The notes beneath the pieces were generated by a model. That model had not been told where the DNA came from. It saw only the letters and a program-made list of their open reading frames with translations, and ran no database searches. Positions 34,136 through 46,274 of a DNA stretch of 64,000 bases are shown here, one piece after another. Made by a program: the position numbers and the translations under genes. Source of the stretch: Cydia pomonella (lineage: Eukaryota > Arthropoda > Insecta > Lepidoptera > Tortricidae); the NCBI RefSeq assembly GCF_033807575.1, contig NC_084716.1:8246001-8310000 (forward strand), in the 5' to 3' direction. How positions within the stretch are numbered: the first letter of the stretch is position 1; the number at the start of each line of letters is the position of its first letter.

Positions 34136-35199
34136 CTAAGTACCAATCTGTTTTGCCAGTAATTGGCACGGCCGATATCCACTTTCCTTGTAAATTGGGT
34201 CATGTGTCCTCATTAGCCCTCATTGTATTTTACGCGGATCAGTTGGCGCATTGTTGCAAGTTTTGCAACCGTAGATACTCGGTTTGAAGAAAACTTTAGT
34301 TTTGGATTTCGATGAGAATATGTTGTTATTAAAAAAAGCTTAAAGAAATTCCTTTAAAAACGTATCTGAAAAATTGTTAAATATCATCATCATCGTTCAT
34401 CTTGTCAAAATATGACCTAACCTACAAAAAGACTGTACCTAAGATGTGTCTCGCGTCTCTCCAGGCTTACAGAAATGAATAAATATATATTTATTTTTGT
34501 AATGTTTTAATGTACCTTTACGTGTTTGCTCTCCTACGGGCCACAGTGCTTGCTTCATTATGCCGAGTTAGGTCCATTTCGTGATGCGCACTTAATGTTC
34601 TGTTTCTCTGCTTTTGTTGTTTGTCCATGTTCGTACATGTATTGTTATTGTCCCGAATAAATCTTATCTTTTCTTAGCATTTTATCTTTATCTTGTATTA
34701 TATATCTTTGCTAAGCGTAATTCGGTTTCCCTGAGATGATTCTCTTCGCCGATTGTCATTTCCAATCTTAATTCGGCTAAGATCGAACCAATTCACACGG
34801 CTCAGTGAACCAGTGAGGCTGCGGTAAACATCCAAATTCCAAAATTGTCTATCTGCGTCCCTGTCATTCGAAGCAAGAGCAATAGAAATGAGTATAGTCT
34901 TCGAATTTCGCGATAACCGTCCAGCCCTTGAAGAAATGGTGCGTATCGCCGGCCAGCTATTAACGGCTTCCAATCTATTAACCCACAAACATTATCATTA
35001 GGCTTAATTACTTGTAAATAAATAACTGGCCTTGATATCTGTCGCCATAATGACAATTGTTTATCGACAAACGCCAATCGAAATGTGATAAGTTTTTGGC
35101 AAACATTTCCATTATTGGTAAAATTTTTGGTCGCTGAGTGCACTTTTTTTCCACAGGCAACTAATACTCATCGAAACAATGCTAAAAACTCCAACACAC
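34136..35199. other. Decayed BEL tail then unassigned sequence
   Basis: 34140-34260 resembles further BEL pol in broken frames. 34440-34690 has a retroposon-tail look (CCCGAATAAATCTTATCTTT). Two overlapping minus frames at 34698-35143 have no recognised domain. Confidence 0.35.
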
Positions 35200-35412
35200 A
35201 ATTAGGTTGCGTTGTTTCATCACAGACTTCCTATGTCGACCTCCCGTCTCCATCATCAAATCAGCTCGACGCCCATACCACCATACCATAATATTGCATT
35301 GTCACCCGACTTACATATGTATGCAAATTTTCAGCTCAATCGGAAATCGGACCAGCAGAGTAGGTATAATACTCTAGCAGTACAACATGTAAACATTAAC
35401 GCTATGTAGGTA
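35200..35412. repeat. Dispersed repeat (CCCGACTTACATATGTATGC)
   Basis: Resembles a widespread lepidopteran repeat that contains CAATCGGAAATCGGACC and a terminal AGCAGTACAACATGTAAACA block. Only one copy in the window, so this rests on recognition of the family. Confidence 0.45.
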
Positions 35413-37612
35413 CATACTGTCGTTAATTACCGACTTAGAAATGAACAGGAAATTATTATTGTCAGGTGTCAATGGTCATGTACTTGAAATTGGCGCCTAA
35501 TATCTATAACACTACCTTATTACCACCGCGTTAATATGATATCTATAGGAATACCTGTACTACATTGATAAGGTAAGACATCATGAGGAAATCTGTACAC
35601 ATTTCTGAAGAAATTCAAAAGTCTGTATCTGCCTTGGATTAGCAAAGGGGAATATTCTAAACCAAAGTTAATATATTATAAACTTACTACCTATAATTTA
35701 ATATGAAAACCTTGAAACCTTGCACAAAGAGTAGAAGGCTCTGGTTTTTAGGACGTGCAGGTTGGTGATGCTAGTGAAAGGTTCTGGGGCAAATAGGTTC
35801 TCAAGCGGTAACCACGCATCGGAAAACATAGCTTCGTAAGTCAAAGGCCGACAATATGAGATACTTGTAAAACACCGGATGAGGGTAGCGCGTGGATCAC
35901 CACGAGGATCGAGGATCTTCATATCATAGATCCTTACGGGAGGAATCTATCCACGTGATGATGGTAACGATGATTAGCACTTTTAGCAGAAAATCCTGTA
36001 AATCTCTTTATTGTTACCGTAAAATGTGCATACTTTGTTCCGCACTGGATAGATGAATGAATGAATGATAATCTTTATGTCAGGCAACTAGTGGCGCATA
36101 GAGAAATACTTTAAACTAACATACATATTATAACAATATATTTTAAAACTACAAATCACATTATGGTTGCGATGCATTACGCAAGCCCGCAGTGTCAGGG
36201 AGCCGGCCTCGGAACCGCCGAAACTTGACACCCTTCAGCCAAAACTCCTTGTTGAATGTGCTCCTACAGTTTTTATGTATAAAAACTACTTCACAACCTT
36301 ATTTACGTTTTATAACATGATTAATGGTTTACTTTAAATCGGCATATATATCAACATACCACAATATAATAATTTTAAAATTTAAATTAAATTTCGAATT
36401 TTAGAGTCGATCCAATCAGTTATACCTCTTACGAAATCTCGTAAAACCTAATCAAAAGAAAGTTAGCATTGTGAACTATCACTAATTAGTAGTCCAAAGG
36501 CCAACCATAGCGAAACAGAGCACAAATGTCAGTACTCTGACTTCAGTAATTGTCTATAGGTACCGTAAAATGGGATTACTTAGAATCGCGGGGTAACATT
36601 TTTATTGACCAGTGGCCACCGATTTTTGAGAAATTGGGAGATGATTTTTGAACGCATTCTTAAGATTTTTTCTTTGGTGTAGTTTGGTAACCTAACAGAA
36701 ATACATGACGAAAGCGCTCAGTAACTAATTCCTTATAGTTTAAAAATCGATGGTCAATTGTTCCCCGCGATTCCATATTACCATATTATGTATGTGACGC
36801 CTTATTTCAATTTTGTTATTTCAGAGGATCAAAAAGTTTTATCTTACTACTTAATTAATGCCTACGAATGTTTATATTTGTGTTTCGACTCATGGTGCCA
36901 TTGCTTTAGGTCCACGTTCCCCTATGCACGCGTCTGCCTAAATAAATGATAGTTCTAAACAAGTTCAAATTTGTAATTAAAAACAGACTTTCTGAGAAAA
37001 GAAAAGAAAGAAAGGTTGTATGTGATAGAAAATTTTAAGTCGGGTCAAGCTCTGCGTGGCATTTGCAATGAAAAATTGTGAGCGTATCATCGTGAATGAC
37101 TAAATTCTATGAATATATGACGTTTTCTAATGACATTATCACACTTTGTTCTATTCAAATCGGTGCAAAGTTAGCTTAGGCGGACTTTAACAATTACAGA
37201 CTTTTTAGAAATAACATTTTCTCGTAGATTTTCAGTTTGCATATGATATGAGCATTCGATGTCATATTTCAGAAGAAAAACCCTTCTATTTTGGCATAAG
37301 GCCAGCTTTTTGAAATACATCGAAGCCCCGTATCCTAGGTGATGTGATGCTGCTTTCTACAAGAATTAAGTAAGTCATGTAAATATGAACTCAAGTCTCA
37401 ATATGAAGTCATAATACTGATTTTATCTTTACTGTACCAATGCGTACTAAACACATTAACAAGTCATGCAATGAATTAGAAAAGCTTAATTAAAAATGGA
37501 AACGGATGTTTCGTACTGTAATTAGATCAAGAAAGTTTGCTGCCATAACGTTCATAACTATACTAAACGGATGGCGCGAACGTTGAAACTTTTTTTGCTT
37601 TAGCTGCTTGGA
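35413..37612. other. Intergenic with one retroposon tail
   Basis: 35575-35635 matches the SINE body word CATGAGGAAATCTGTACA. 36060-36300 looks like a minus-strand LINE 3' region with ATCTTTATGTCAGGCAAC. No gene. Confidence 0.35.
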
Positions 37613-37678
37613 TTTCTGCCAGTTGTAGCTACCTACAACTGGCAGAAATAGGTATATACTCGTAGGAGTATATACCTA
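37613..37678. repeat. Two abutting perfect hairpins
   Basis: 37613-37628 pairs perfectly with 37633-37648 (16 bp, loop CTAC). Immediately after, 37649-37661 pairs with 37666-37678 (13 bp, loop GTAG). The second hairpin touches the left end of the MITE at 37680. Confidence 0.9.
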
Positions 37679-37679
37679 A

Positions 37680-37945
37680 TTATGGAGGGTAGAGGTAAGG
37701 AGAACAATCTCTTACGGGAAAACTATTGCTAGTGTCCAGCTGGTAGCAGTAAATAATAGTACGAAATCTCTCCGGTGGCGCTTGGGTAGCACAAGGACAT
37801 GACCATGAACTAAGTGTTATTGACGGAGTGAAGTGTGTTGTCAGTGATTTAAGTTTTTTTAATCAAAGTCAAGTATTGTGGCGCCACCTATTTAAGGTTT
37901 TTTGATGGACACTTTTCGTACCTCTTTCTCCTTACTACCATCCAT
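37680..37945. mobile_element. MITE family E, copy 1
   Basis: Ends TATGGAGGGTAG and CTACCATCCATA are inverted repeats. Interior words GTGTCCAGCTGG and GTGGCGCCACCTATTTAA are shared in the opposite orientation with 57293-57566. Confidence 0.75.
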
Positions 37946-38154
37946 AATACCTATAATGAGCAGCGAGATCTCCTTAGGAGTTCCATTTTCATAGTCAAAA
38001 ATGTCAAACGTTATAAATTTTTTAATGTGACGTTTACAATTTGAATTTACTACTAAGTATGTTTGTGTACTTTTATTTTTATACTTATTCATGTATTTGT
38101 ATTCATATTAATGATTTGTGTTGTTTAATAATATTACATTTTTTTTTATATTGC

Positions 38155-38310
38155 ATATTCTAATTTTCTTGTCTTTGCTACCCGAAGGTTGTCTGGAAGA
38201 AATAAGGCTCTTAAGCGATAAGACCGCCTGCTGTTTCCCTCTAATTGTCTTTGTCCATGTTTCTGTACATGTAAACTACGAGAGGTGTGCAATAAAGAGT
38301 AATATAGTAG
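38155..38310 (+). mobile_element. LINE 3' UTR fragment
   Basis: TTAAGCGATAAGACCGCCTG and a terminal GTGCAATAAAGAGTAATAT. The same tail is present in the tandem array near 25517-25535. Typical lepidopteran LINE 3' end. Confidence 0.6.
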
Positions 38311-38686
38311 GTACCACATTCGACTAGGAATTTTCCGGGGGTTTTTGGGGGGCAGCCCCCCTTCCCATAGAGAACAAAATTTCTAACAAAATGTATGCCT
38401 CTCCCCCTCCCCTTGAACATTCATTACATTGCCGGAGCCAATCATTGTCTGTCTATCTCTAGACCTCTCCTAGCTATCTCGGCATTGATTGTGATAGCTG
38501 ATTAAGCCACAGGTTAACGACCCGGGAATTATATCAATAAAACGTAACGAGTTAGAATTGATTTAATAGCTCGGTTATTAGTTTAAGAGAAATGCGGGGC
38601 CGACGGGCGCCGGCTGCGCGGTACAAAAAGGTTACATTCCAATAAGGACTGCGTTGCAGCAGTCACGGCCGATGATACTGTCAATC
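38311..38686. other. Intergenic with G-run/C-run hairpin
   Basis: GGGGGGCAGCCCCCC lies at about 38349-38363. Otherwise nothing recognised. Confidence 0.4.
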
Positions 38687-38810
38687 TCTTTCACGCCAAA
38701 GACGTCAAGTGACGCACGCGGCTACAGACGAATACAAACTTTCGTGCATTCGGGCAAGGTTCATGATGACGCATCGCTCACGATAGGTGTGGCTTTCAAA
38801 GGGTATAAAA
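38687..38810. repeat. Dispersed repeat, uninterrupted paralogue of 8337-8727
   Basis: Matches both flanks of the hAT-like MITE insertion at 8405-8664 and lacks the MITE, so it shows the pre-insertion arrangement. Confidence 0.7.
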
Positions 38811-39425
38811 GTGTGACAGACTTAACATATGAATCACGATATTATATAATGAATTTATCATAAAAAATATTATGTACACACCTACAGGCCTATTTGAACG
38901 TAAACTGATATCGGAATTATATTTTAATCATGCCATTTAAATACATATGCATACATATTACAATACATGTACCATCAGCCGCAAAAGTGCATGGCGACTT
39001 TATCAATGTATTCATTCATAATATCTCCATACAATTTCGCAGCTCACTACTTCAGTTTTGTACGGACAAGTACGAGCGAAATGCACTATATCTGAATGAC
39101 ATCTTTTATTATTTTAATTTCAGTGTACGTTCGAATAGGTCTGCTATTTTAAAATTTGCACATTGTTTTTAGAGCTAAGTCACACCCTTAAGTACTAAAA
39201 CAGTTTAATGTAGCGTGGAAAAAGTAATACATACTAGGCAATGATACGATAAAGCTTCCACAGTTCATTGGGTCACGTATGAACGTTCAACGTTCAGTCG
39301 TTCATTCAATTGATACAAAGCTCTATTCAGTACAGTATCATTGCATCATGTGAATGTCATTACTGGCCTGTTTTATTTGTCATACTATGGTCTACTACGA
39401 CTCGTTTATAAGTATAGTCATATAC
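38811..39425. other. Intergenic, nothing recognised
   Basis: A short 80-codon frame at 38930-39172 has no features. Confidence 0.35.
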
Positions 39426-39600
39426 TAGCTTCTACCCGCGGTTTCGTCTGCGTTGTTTGATTATGATGATTGATAAAAACTATCCTTTGTCCTTTTGCGG
39501 GCCTCGTATTTCCATGCCAAATTTCACCTAAATCGGATTAGCGGTTTAAGCGTGAGGAGGTAACAAACAAGCCGACATATATTATCTAGAGTTACTTTCA
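39426..39600 (+). repeat. Widespread arthropod-type dispersed repeat
   Basis: Begins CTAGCTTCTACCCGCGGTTT and contains GCCAAATTTCACCTAAATCG, then GCGGTTTAAGCGTGAGGAGG, a repeat widespread in Lepidoptera and other arthropods. The expected terminal CAGACAGA tract is degraded. Confidence 0.6.
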
Positions 39601-39845
39601 CATTATAGGGATAGGAAGTTTAGCAGCAACATCGATTTTGACATTTGCGGCAGAAAGATCACGGTGCAGTACTGCTGCAGTCGACTGCATTACTGTATAA
39701 ATTTAAAAGCTGCATAATATATTTTTTAATTTATATTAAATTTGACGTTTCCTACAGTAATGTCAAAATCGATAATCGGCAGTAATGTCGCGCTGCAACA
39801 CTGCAGCAGTAATTCTGGTGCAGTCTGAATCCGGACGTTAGCTAT
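39601..39845. mobile_element. Degenerate fold-back, GCAGTAATG-rich
   Basis: ATCGATTTTGACAT occurs near the left (39630) and its complement near the right (39760), with CTGCTGCAGT/ACTGCAGCAG inside. Shares words with the MITE at 45178. Confidence 0.5.
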
Positions 39846-40213
39846 AAGAACCTAGATTAACGTAAGATAAAAGAGATAAAATACTAGGTATATTGATTGG
39901 AACCATCTAATATATTGGTTTCAATATCTATTCGACTAGTCAGCATTTTAAATTGAACTGAATACCAAAGCATCTTATGCATAAAATAACTTTCTTCATA
40001 TTGGACGACACGATATCGTCGATTAATAACTGCACTAATATCTAAATCTGTCTAATATACCTACCTACTGTACTTTTTCATTTTCTAAATATGTGTCTTT
40101 CTCAAAATAAAGTATATATTAAATATATTAAAACTCACATTTGTTAGTCAAACATTGCTCGATTAATATGCATAAAGAGGAGCTTTATCCAGAGCCGTTC
40201 GCGTTGGCTAATC
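39846..40213. other. Intergenic, nothing recognised
   Basis: No supported feature. Confidence 0.4.
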
Positions 40214-40420
40214 GATATGTCGGCGGCCGACCGTAAGATCAGGCATATCGTGAAATTCCTAGGCATATCATGAAACGTGGGGCTCCTATTTCTAGACAGT
40301 TAACCCTTCGGGCATCTGTAGCAACCTAACGAACCTACTATTGGTTTATGTGACTACCGTCAAAATAATACACAGAAACATTATGATGTGCCTGATCTTA
40401 CGATTGGCCGCCAACAGATA
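40214..40420. mobile_element. MITE with GGCGGCC ends
   Basis: GGCGGCCGACCGTAAGATCA at the left pairs with the right end (TGATCTTACGATTGGCCGCC). A 15-base direct repeat (AGGCATATCRTGAAA) lies inside the left arm. Confidence 0.7.
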
Positions 40421-40791
40421 CAGAATTGCGATTAGGTGGATCATCGTGGAGCGAAATATGATGAGCTAGTTCCTAGTGACGTGTTTTATAGGTATATTTA
40501 ATGTGTCACGGAATTTCGTATTCAAAAGAAAAAAGGAACATAATAAAGGCAAACTTAATATATGTAATATGCCTCTCCAATTTCTAGCAAAAATCAGCTG
40601 AAATGAAGTGTTTGAAGAACTAAATTGGGCAAGGGACTAGCTGTCTCCGTATTTCATAATCAAATCCAGTTTTATCTTCGTTTACGTGCCTTGTCTCTAC
40701 GACGGAAAAGTAATTTCAAATTCTCTCTAGAACATTTTTTAAATCATTACCTACGTTCGTTTGGGTCGAAGTACTTAAGAACAGTACCCCT

Positions 40792-40976
40792 AGTGTAATT
40801 TTAGTCGATAGCGAAACGTGACGTACGCGTTTGCGTTAAGTCTCATTTTGTATGGGTTTTTGAACAGCGCGTCAAGCGGGACGTTTTGGAAAGTCAAAAA
40901 TCTCATACAAAATGACACTTAACGCAAACGCGTACGTCAAGTTTCGCTGTCGAAAATATTTACACTAGGGGTACTG
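40792..40976. mobile_element. MITE family H, copy 2
   Basis: Ends CAGTACCCCTAGTG and CACTAGGGGTACTG are perfect complements. Arms share GTACGCGTTTGCGTTAAGTC with 31589-31788. Confidence 0.85.
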
Positions 40977-42683
40977 GTCTTAGTAATATCTACTTGTAAT
41001 ATAAGTGGACTTAAATTACCAATAAAATTATAATATAATAAATATTAGAAAGTCAGCAGTGATATCTGGAGGTTCATTAGAAACTTCAGTAATAAAAATT
41101 GGTGTATCGCATCCTCGGATATCGATATTCACAGTTTCCCCCTGGTTATTACTATTTGTCCCCGCTTCGAATTCATAATTAAATGTGGCATAGTAGGGTT
41201 CTTATGCTTCAAGTGCAATAAGAACTTTTTATCAAAATTTCTGTTGGAATTTCAGATGGAACAGACCTTGCACTTTAAGCCTAAGGACCCTTTTGTGATG
41301 GAAAGTTACAAATATTTTTAAAAGGGAATGTGCCTTTGAATTGTGCTTAAATTAATTCGTATCAGAGTTCATTGAGGAATACAAACTCGGAACAAATTAC
41401 TCGAAGGTTTTCTATCCATATAATATCTATTATACTCGCAACAGTCATACCCTTTTATATTAATGTAAAAAGACTATTGATTATTCTCACTTCTTTTTAC
41501 GAAGACAAAAGGATGAAAATCGCTTTTAAAAACACAAAATTTCCAGTGCTAGTTAAATATGGAACGGTTTACATACGTAGATTTGAAACGACGAACCCTC
41601 AGTTTCGTACACTTTATTGCAAACGTAAGAGACACTTAACGGTAATCACACAGGTCCCAAAACACAGTAAAAAGGGTCTATATCAAATAAATTTCGGCGT
41701 AACGGGTTAAGGATTAAGAGCCACGGTAATATAGGTGATGTCTTTCTTTAACGGTTATTCTTGGAACATTGCGCCTCCTTGCTTTGTGGTGCAAGTTAGA
41801 AGACAGTCTGAGATATTTTATTTGTCAATTAAGTAAGTAAGTACAAGTAAATATTCTTTATTGCATCAATATTTAACATTACATTTGGTACCTATGTAAA
41901 ATTATAACGAAATTAAGAAGAAAAAATGATAACTAGGTAGCAACATGCGGTCTTGTCACTGAAAGGATATCTCTACCGGGCAACCTTTAGGAAGCCTTTG
42001 TGTGGGCTAGTTTTGGTTGAGTAGTGGAATGTTTTTTTATTTATTTAGTTATTCGGCACACTATGTAGGTATATTAACGATCTTAATAAATAGACTAAGG
42101 ATGCCCATGTCCACTGCTAATCAATTTAAAAAGGATGCATTTTTATTTATTTATTTATTTCAATAAAATACAATGGATACTGACTTAATATTAAATACAA
42201 CGTCCGTGTTTGCACAGTTTGACTGTGGGATCCGTTTTCACGCGATTTGACGCGCCCTATTTTCTTTTTCTTTTCCACGATTTTGCAAACTAATTTTCAA
42301 CTAACATTTTGCCCTTCTAGGGGATTATAAGCGAGGTAAAAACTGTCGTTTATCTTATTTCAAGTTACTTGTGTGTCAAATTTCATTCAGATGTTAGTTT
42401 TAAAATCGAACGAATCATATGCATTCGCTTTGAGCACTGAGATATGACGTGACAGTGCATAGTTTGTTAACAATGAAATATACTAAGTCAACTGGGATGT
42501 TCATTGATTCAATTCAATTCTGTGCTCTCATTCTGAAGCGAACCATACACTATCATCCTTTGAGATACTCGTATCACAATAAAAGTGCATGTGTGTGCAA
42601 GTTGAGCTAGAGTTTTCTATGCTACCTAGTTTCAAGATAAATGCCCGCTTTCCCGAAGCAGTATGTCAAATTGTATACTCGTT
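40977..42683. other. Intergenic; orphan frame and microsatellites
   Basis: A 112-codon + frame at 41372-41710 has no recognised domain; its AT-driven Ile/Lys/Arg composition makes it doubtful. Microsatellites: TAAG near 41826-41838 and ATTT near 42142-42160. A retroposon-tail-like word (AATATTCTTTATTGCA) lies at about 41849. Confidence 0.4.
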
Positions 42684-43263
42684 AGAGCGGTTCAGATTTT
42701 TTTTTTAATTTTCCGTTGGGGCACCCCTTATTTTGTTACACTTATTATGCTGATATAATACACCAAGTTTTGTAACTTTAACTCAACTACAAGGCGGTGC
42801 TCAACCACTTTTAATGTTTTTAGGACTTATGAAAAAGAAGTATATATTTTTTTTGATTTTTATTTAAGTAGTTTTCACACTATTTGAACATGTGATTTAT
42901 AAATTTCGAAGAAAAAAAACATTTTAATTGCTATTTTATTTTTATTTTTCATGTTACTTTTAGGAATTTCTACAAAAAAATAAAATAAAATGTTATTTTA
43001 CTTAATAACCTATAAATCACATGTTCGAATAGTGGGAGCACTACTTAAATAAAAGATATATGTGTTTTTTAATTTTTTGATTTCATTTCTACGTTCTCGT
43101 TGAAAAATTTCAAAGTGGTTGAGCACCCCATTGTAGTTAAGATAAAGTTACAAAACTTGGCGTATTTTATCAACATAATAAGTGTATCAAAAATTCAAAG
43201 TAAGGGGGTGCCGCTTTTTCTAGCTAGAGTTTGAATTTTTCACATACAAACGTGAACCACCCT
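42684..43263. mobile_element. 580-bp fold-back element with arms of ~270 bp
   Basis: Left and right halves are inverted copies along almost their whole length: CACTTATTATGCTGATATAA versus the complement near 43170, CAAGTTTTGTAACTTTA, GGTGCTCAACCACTTT, TGAACATGTGATTTATA. The loop is short. Ends read AGAGCGGTTC and GAACCACCCT. No transposase. Confidence 0.85.
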
Positions 43264-43879
43264 ATTCTTATGTATGTGACAGAATATGATAATATTAATA
43301 TACTTAAGTAGGAATTAGTGGGAATTGCACCTGACTCCACAGTCAAACTAAATGTAGTTTAGAGGAGTTTTGTTATAATTAAGTATACAATGTTTTTTTG
43401 ATGAATAAATAATTTGTCTTTTATTGTAATAAAAGAGGAATTTAAAAAGGTGGTATTCAATTTCAAGATATCTTCAGTTTTCGCTTTGGCGGTATTGAAT
43501 TATTAGGCAATAAATATCCAGCTAATATAACTTTGATGTTTGTTTTGACTATTGGGATTGTAATTTGCTATCGATTGATATTTAAGTCTAATATTTGTCA
43601 ACGTTCTGCACCAACGGATTACACATAAATCGGCGTGCCCTGAGGGTTCTTATTAGAGATGATATTCGATATTCGGTATTCGGCAAGTTTTCCAATGTCC
43701 GTATCTTTGTATTTCGATGAATTGTTCAGTTAAAGTGCCGAATATTCGGCAAATTTCATATTCGGCCCCTCTACAGTCCTTATAGCGCTTCGACGCAGGT
43801 ACTGGAAACGACACTCGGCTTATAAGAGTTATAAGGCGGTCTCCACATTGGCCGAACGGGACATCGTCCATATCCATAC
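43264..43879. other. Intergenic, nothing recognised
   Basis: Contains a local repeat of ATATTCGGTATTCGGCA-like words (43670-43765). No gene. Confidence 0.4.
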
Positions 43880-44310
43880 CTCATCATCATTATCTCAGCT
43901 GAAAAGCCTCCTGCTGGACAAAGGCCTCCCTAAGGATCTCTACAAGGAACGGTCAATCGCTGCCCTCGATCAACGGTTTCCCGCGACTTCAACCAGATCG
44001 AAGGTCCATCTAGTCTAGGGCCTTCCCATGGTGCATCTTCTGATACCCCACTCGAGAACCTTTCTGCCCCATCGGCCATCGGTTCTGCGAGCAATGTGGC
44101 CCGCCCATTGCCACTTAAGTCTGGCAATTCTCAGAGCTAGTTTGGTTCTCATGCGGATCTCCTTATTTTTGATACGTGCATAGAGCGTATCCGTATCAGT
44201 GTGATAACCTCGTAACTCGTTGAAGCCGAGAACGATACTAATTGATGCCCCACATTTTAAGCCTTGTACACGAGATGCAAGTCGAGAACTGATGAGCCTC
44301 AATACAGGAA
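43880..44310 (-). mobile_element. LINE 3' fragment, RTE-like
   Basis: A minus-strand frame reads RIARLKWQWAGHIARRTDGR, then WGRKVLEW. This is the W-A-G-H-x-A-R motif near the end of many insect LINE reverse transcriptases. The downstream part is frame-shifted (DGAERFSSG...). The 3' tail has the complement of CTGGACAAAGGCCTCC. Confidence 0.75.
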
Positions 44311-44545
44311 CTCTTGCATTTACTATTTCTTAAGGCTTAATATTTAGCGGAGTGGCTTGAGGCAAGATTGCAAGCTACATCGTACATCGCTGCCTCTGCC
44401 AGCCTTCATCATATGCCCTGTGTTTATCATAATGAATATCATTAAACATACATGTAATAAATCCCTTAAACATTGTATATGTTCAATCACTTTTTGTGCT
44501 CCTGATACATTATTACTTTTCGACTGATGTATATTAACGTCCAGT

Positions 44546-44776
44546 CAACATCAAAAGTAGCGTATGAAGCAACACACCAACGTAGTCTAGTATCTGCCAC
44601 CCTCTGTCCAGATATATATCTGAAGTAGACATACAAAAGTATCTGCATCGATTGTTCTACATATAATTTTGGCGTTCTACATAAAGAGATATATCTCTTT
44701 TCGTTAAGCTATGAGAGAATGGCAGATACTTTTGGCGCATAGTCTGCTACGCAACATTTGATGTTGATTGTTAATA
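44546..44776. mobile_element. MITE family C, longest copy
   Basis: CAACATCAAAAGTAGCGTAT at the left pairs with CTACGCAACATTTGATGTTG at the right, extending the shorter ends seen at 23143. The interior keeps CAAAAGTATCTGCAT and AGAGATATATCTCTTTTCGT. Confidence 0.75.
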
Positions 44777-45177
44777 TTTTGGCTACAGCCGCTGACTTGC
44801 GCCGAGAGCGTCAATAATTCCGCAAGTCAGTGCTCGCCGGCGCACTCACGGCCAAATTGTACCAGTTTATGTGCGGAATGTAATTACACGTGATAATTAT
44901 TACACGTAATATACTGACGACGGATCTAGGACCCTCGAGCTGCCTTAGTAACTATTCTATTATGTCACACTGTATGTTTACACTGTGGTACTGTGTTAAC
45001 CAAACTGTACAAATGTGATGGTTGCAAACTGAGACTAAATCAAATTATTCAAATGTTAGCCGCCTATGCTATAGAGCGTTCAAAATTAGCCTCCGCCACT
45101 AGAGGGTTTGGTCACTTTTTTCTTTAGTATTTATATGACATCTATTTTAATCTAAACAGCACGGCCGTCTTAGTCTT
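44777..45177. other. Intergenic, nothing recognised
   Basis: One short stem (CTTGCGC..GCGCACTC region, 44790-44850). No gene. Confidence 0.4.
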
Positions 45178-45416
45178 TAAGGTGACGTTCGAGTGGCAAT
45201 TGCAACTGCATTACTGCTGCGGCCTTGACGCAGACATTGTCACTGTCAATTGCCTAGATACAATTACTAATGTATTGAACGCTCAAATCGTGACAGTAAT
45301 ACGGCGGTGAATGTTATTTTATGATGGAAATTGACAGTTACAGCGGCCGCGTCCACGCCGCAGCCGTAATGTCGCCACATTAATGCAGCTGCAGTTCCTA
45401 TCCGAATGTCACCTTT
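45178..45416. mobile_element. MITE with AAGGTGACRTTCG ends
   Basis: Left and right arms (about 80 bp) are inverted and share CTGCATTA, GCGGC and CACTGTCAATT/AATTGACAGT. A 67-codon minus frame over it is a by-product. Confidence 0.7.
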
Positions 45417-46274
45417 ACTGCTACAACGTTGACGCGGGCAGTGTAAATCTGCCGCGATTAGCACGTCCATTCTGTTATTTATTTAACTGACGTAATTGAT
45501 TAGAAAAGCTAAGTTCCTTCCAATTTAAAGTGACGTCTTAATGCAAAAGAGTCGCAAAGGAAAGAATGCTTAATGTTTTAAAATAGGTAGTGCCCATTTA
45601 AAGTTCCTTCAACTACTGCAGCAGTAATTAAAATGTTTTTGTCCCCAGAACTCAAAACGCCATATGCATTTACTGCTACCGTTTTAACTTCAAAAGCACT
45701 AAATCTATTAAAAGACTATATAAAATCGTGTTCTTTATGTAAATTGCTAAGTTTACTGTGGGCTATTACTATTACGCGTTAAACAGTAAAGACTGTGGTG
45801 TGCTTGAATGGTTTCTATTTTGGAACAGAACGGCCCTAATGGTTTTTATTGCCCTTTGAAGATGGCATGGGAAGTGAGAAAGGTCTGTGATAAGACTTTA
45901 ACTAATAGAATATTACGCCCTCATTGACATTAAAAGTAAACAAGTTACATTTAAACAGTTCCACGAATAACTACAATTAACTCTGCCTATATTGTCGAAA
46001 CGACTGAATCTTGGCGGTTTGTAATTATTTAACTTTAAGAAATACCTAAGCAATAATTTAGTACGTAAAATTGTTGTTCGCTGGTATAGATGAAGTTATC
46101 TTAGTTAGGTTTTTAACTTTTAAATTTCTACTTACTTATTAAGCATACCTACAACTACGCCTCATACCTTCAACTACTATATTTTCTCATGAACTGGCTC
46201 AGTTAAGCCCATATTTATACTTAAACTTTTACTGTTAACATGCTTAATTATTGTTTTCTTGTTACAGATTCAAA
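45417..46274 (+). promoter_or_regulatory. Upstream sequence and splice acceptor of the kekkon-like gene
   Basis: A T-rich tract followed by TTGTTACAG (AG at 46266-46267) looks like a 3' splice site seven bases before the start codon. The first, non-coding exon and promoter would therefore be further upstream, possibly outside the window. No promoter was identified. Confidence 0.55.

Noticed and set aside
38340..38365. GGGGGGCAGCCCCCC stem as a terminator
   Set aside because: A bacterial-type terminator makes no sense in this genome, and no gene ends here.
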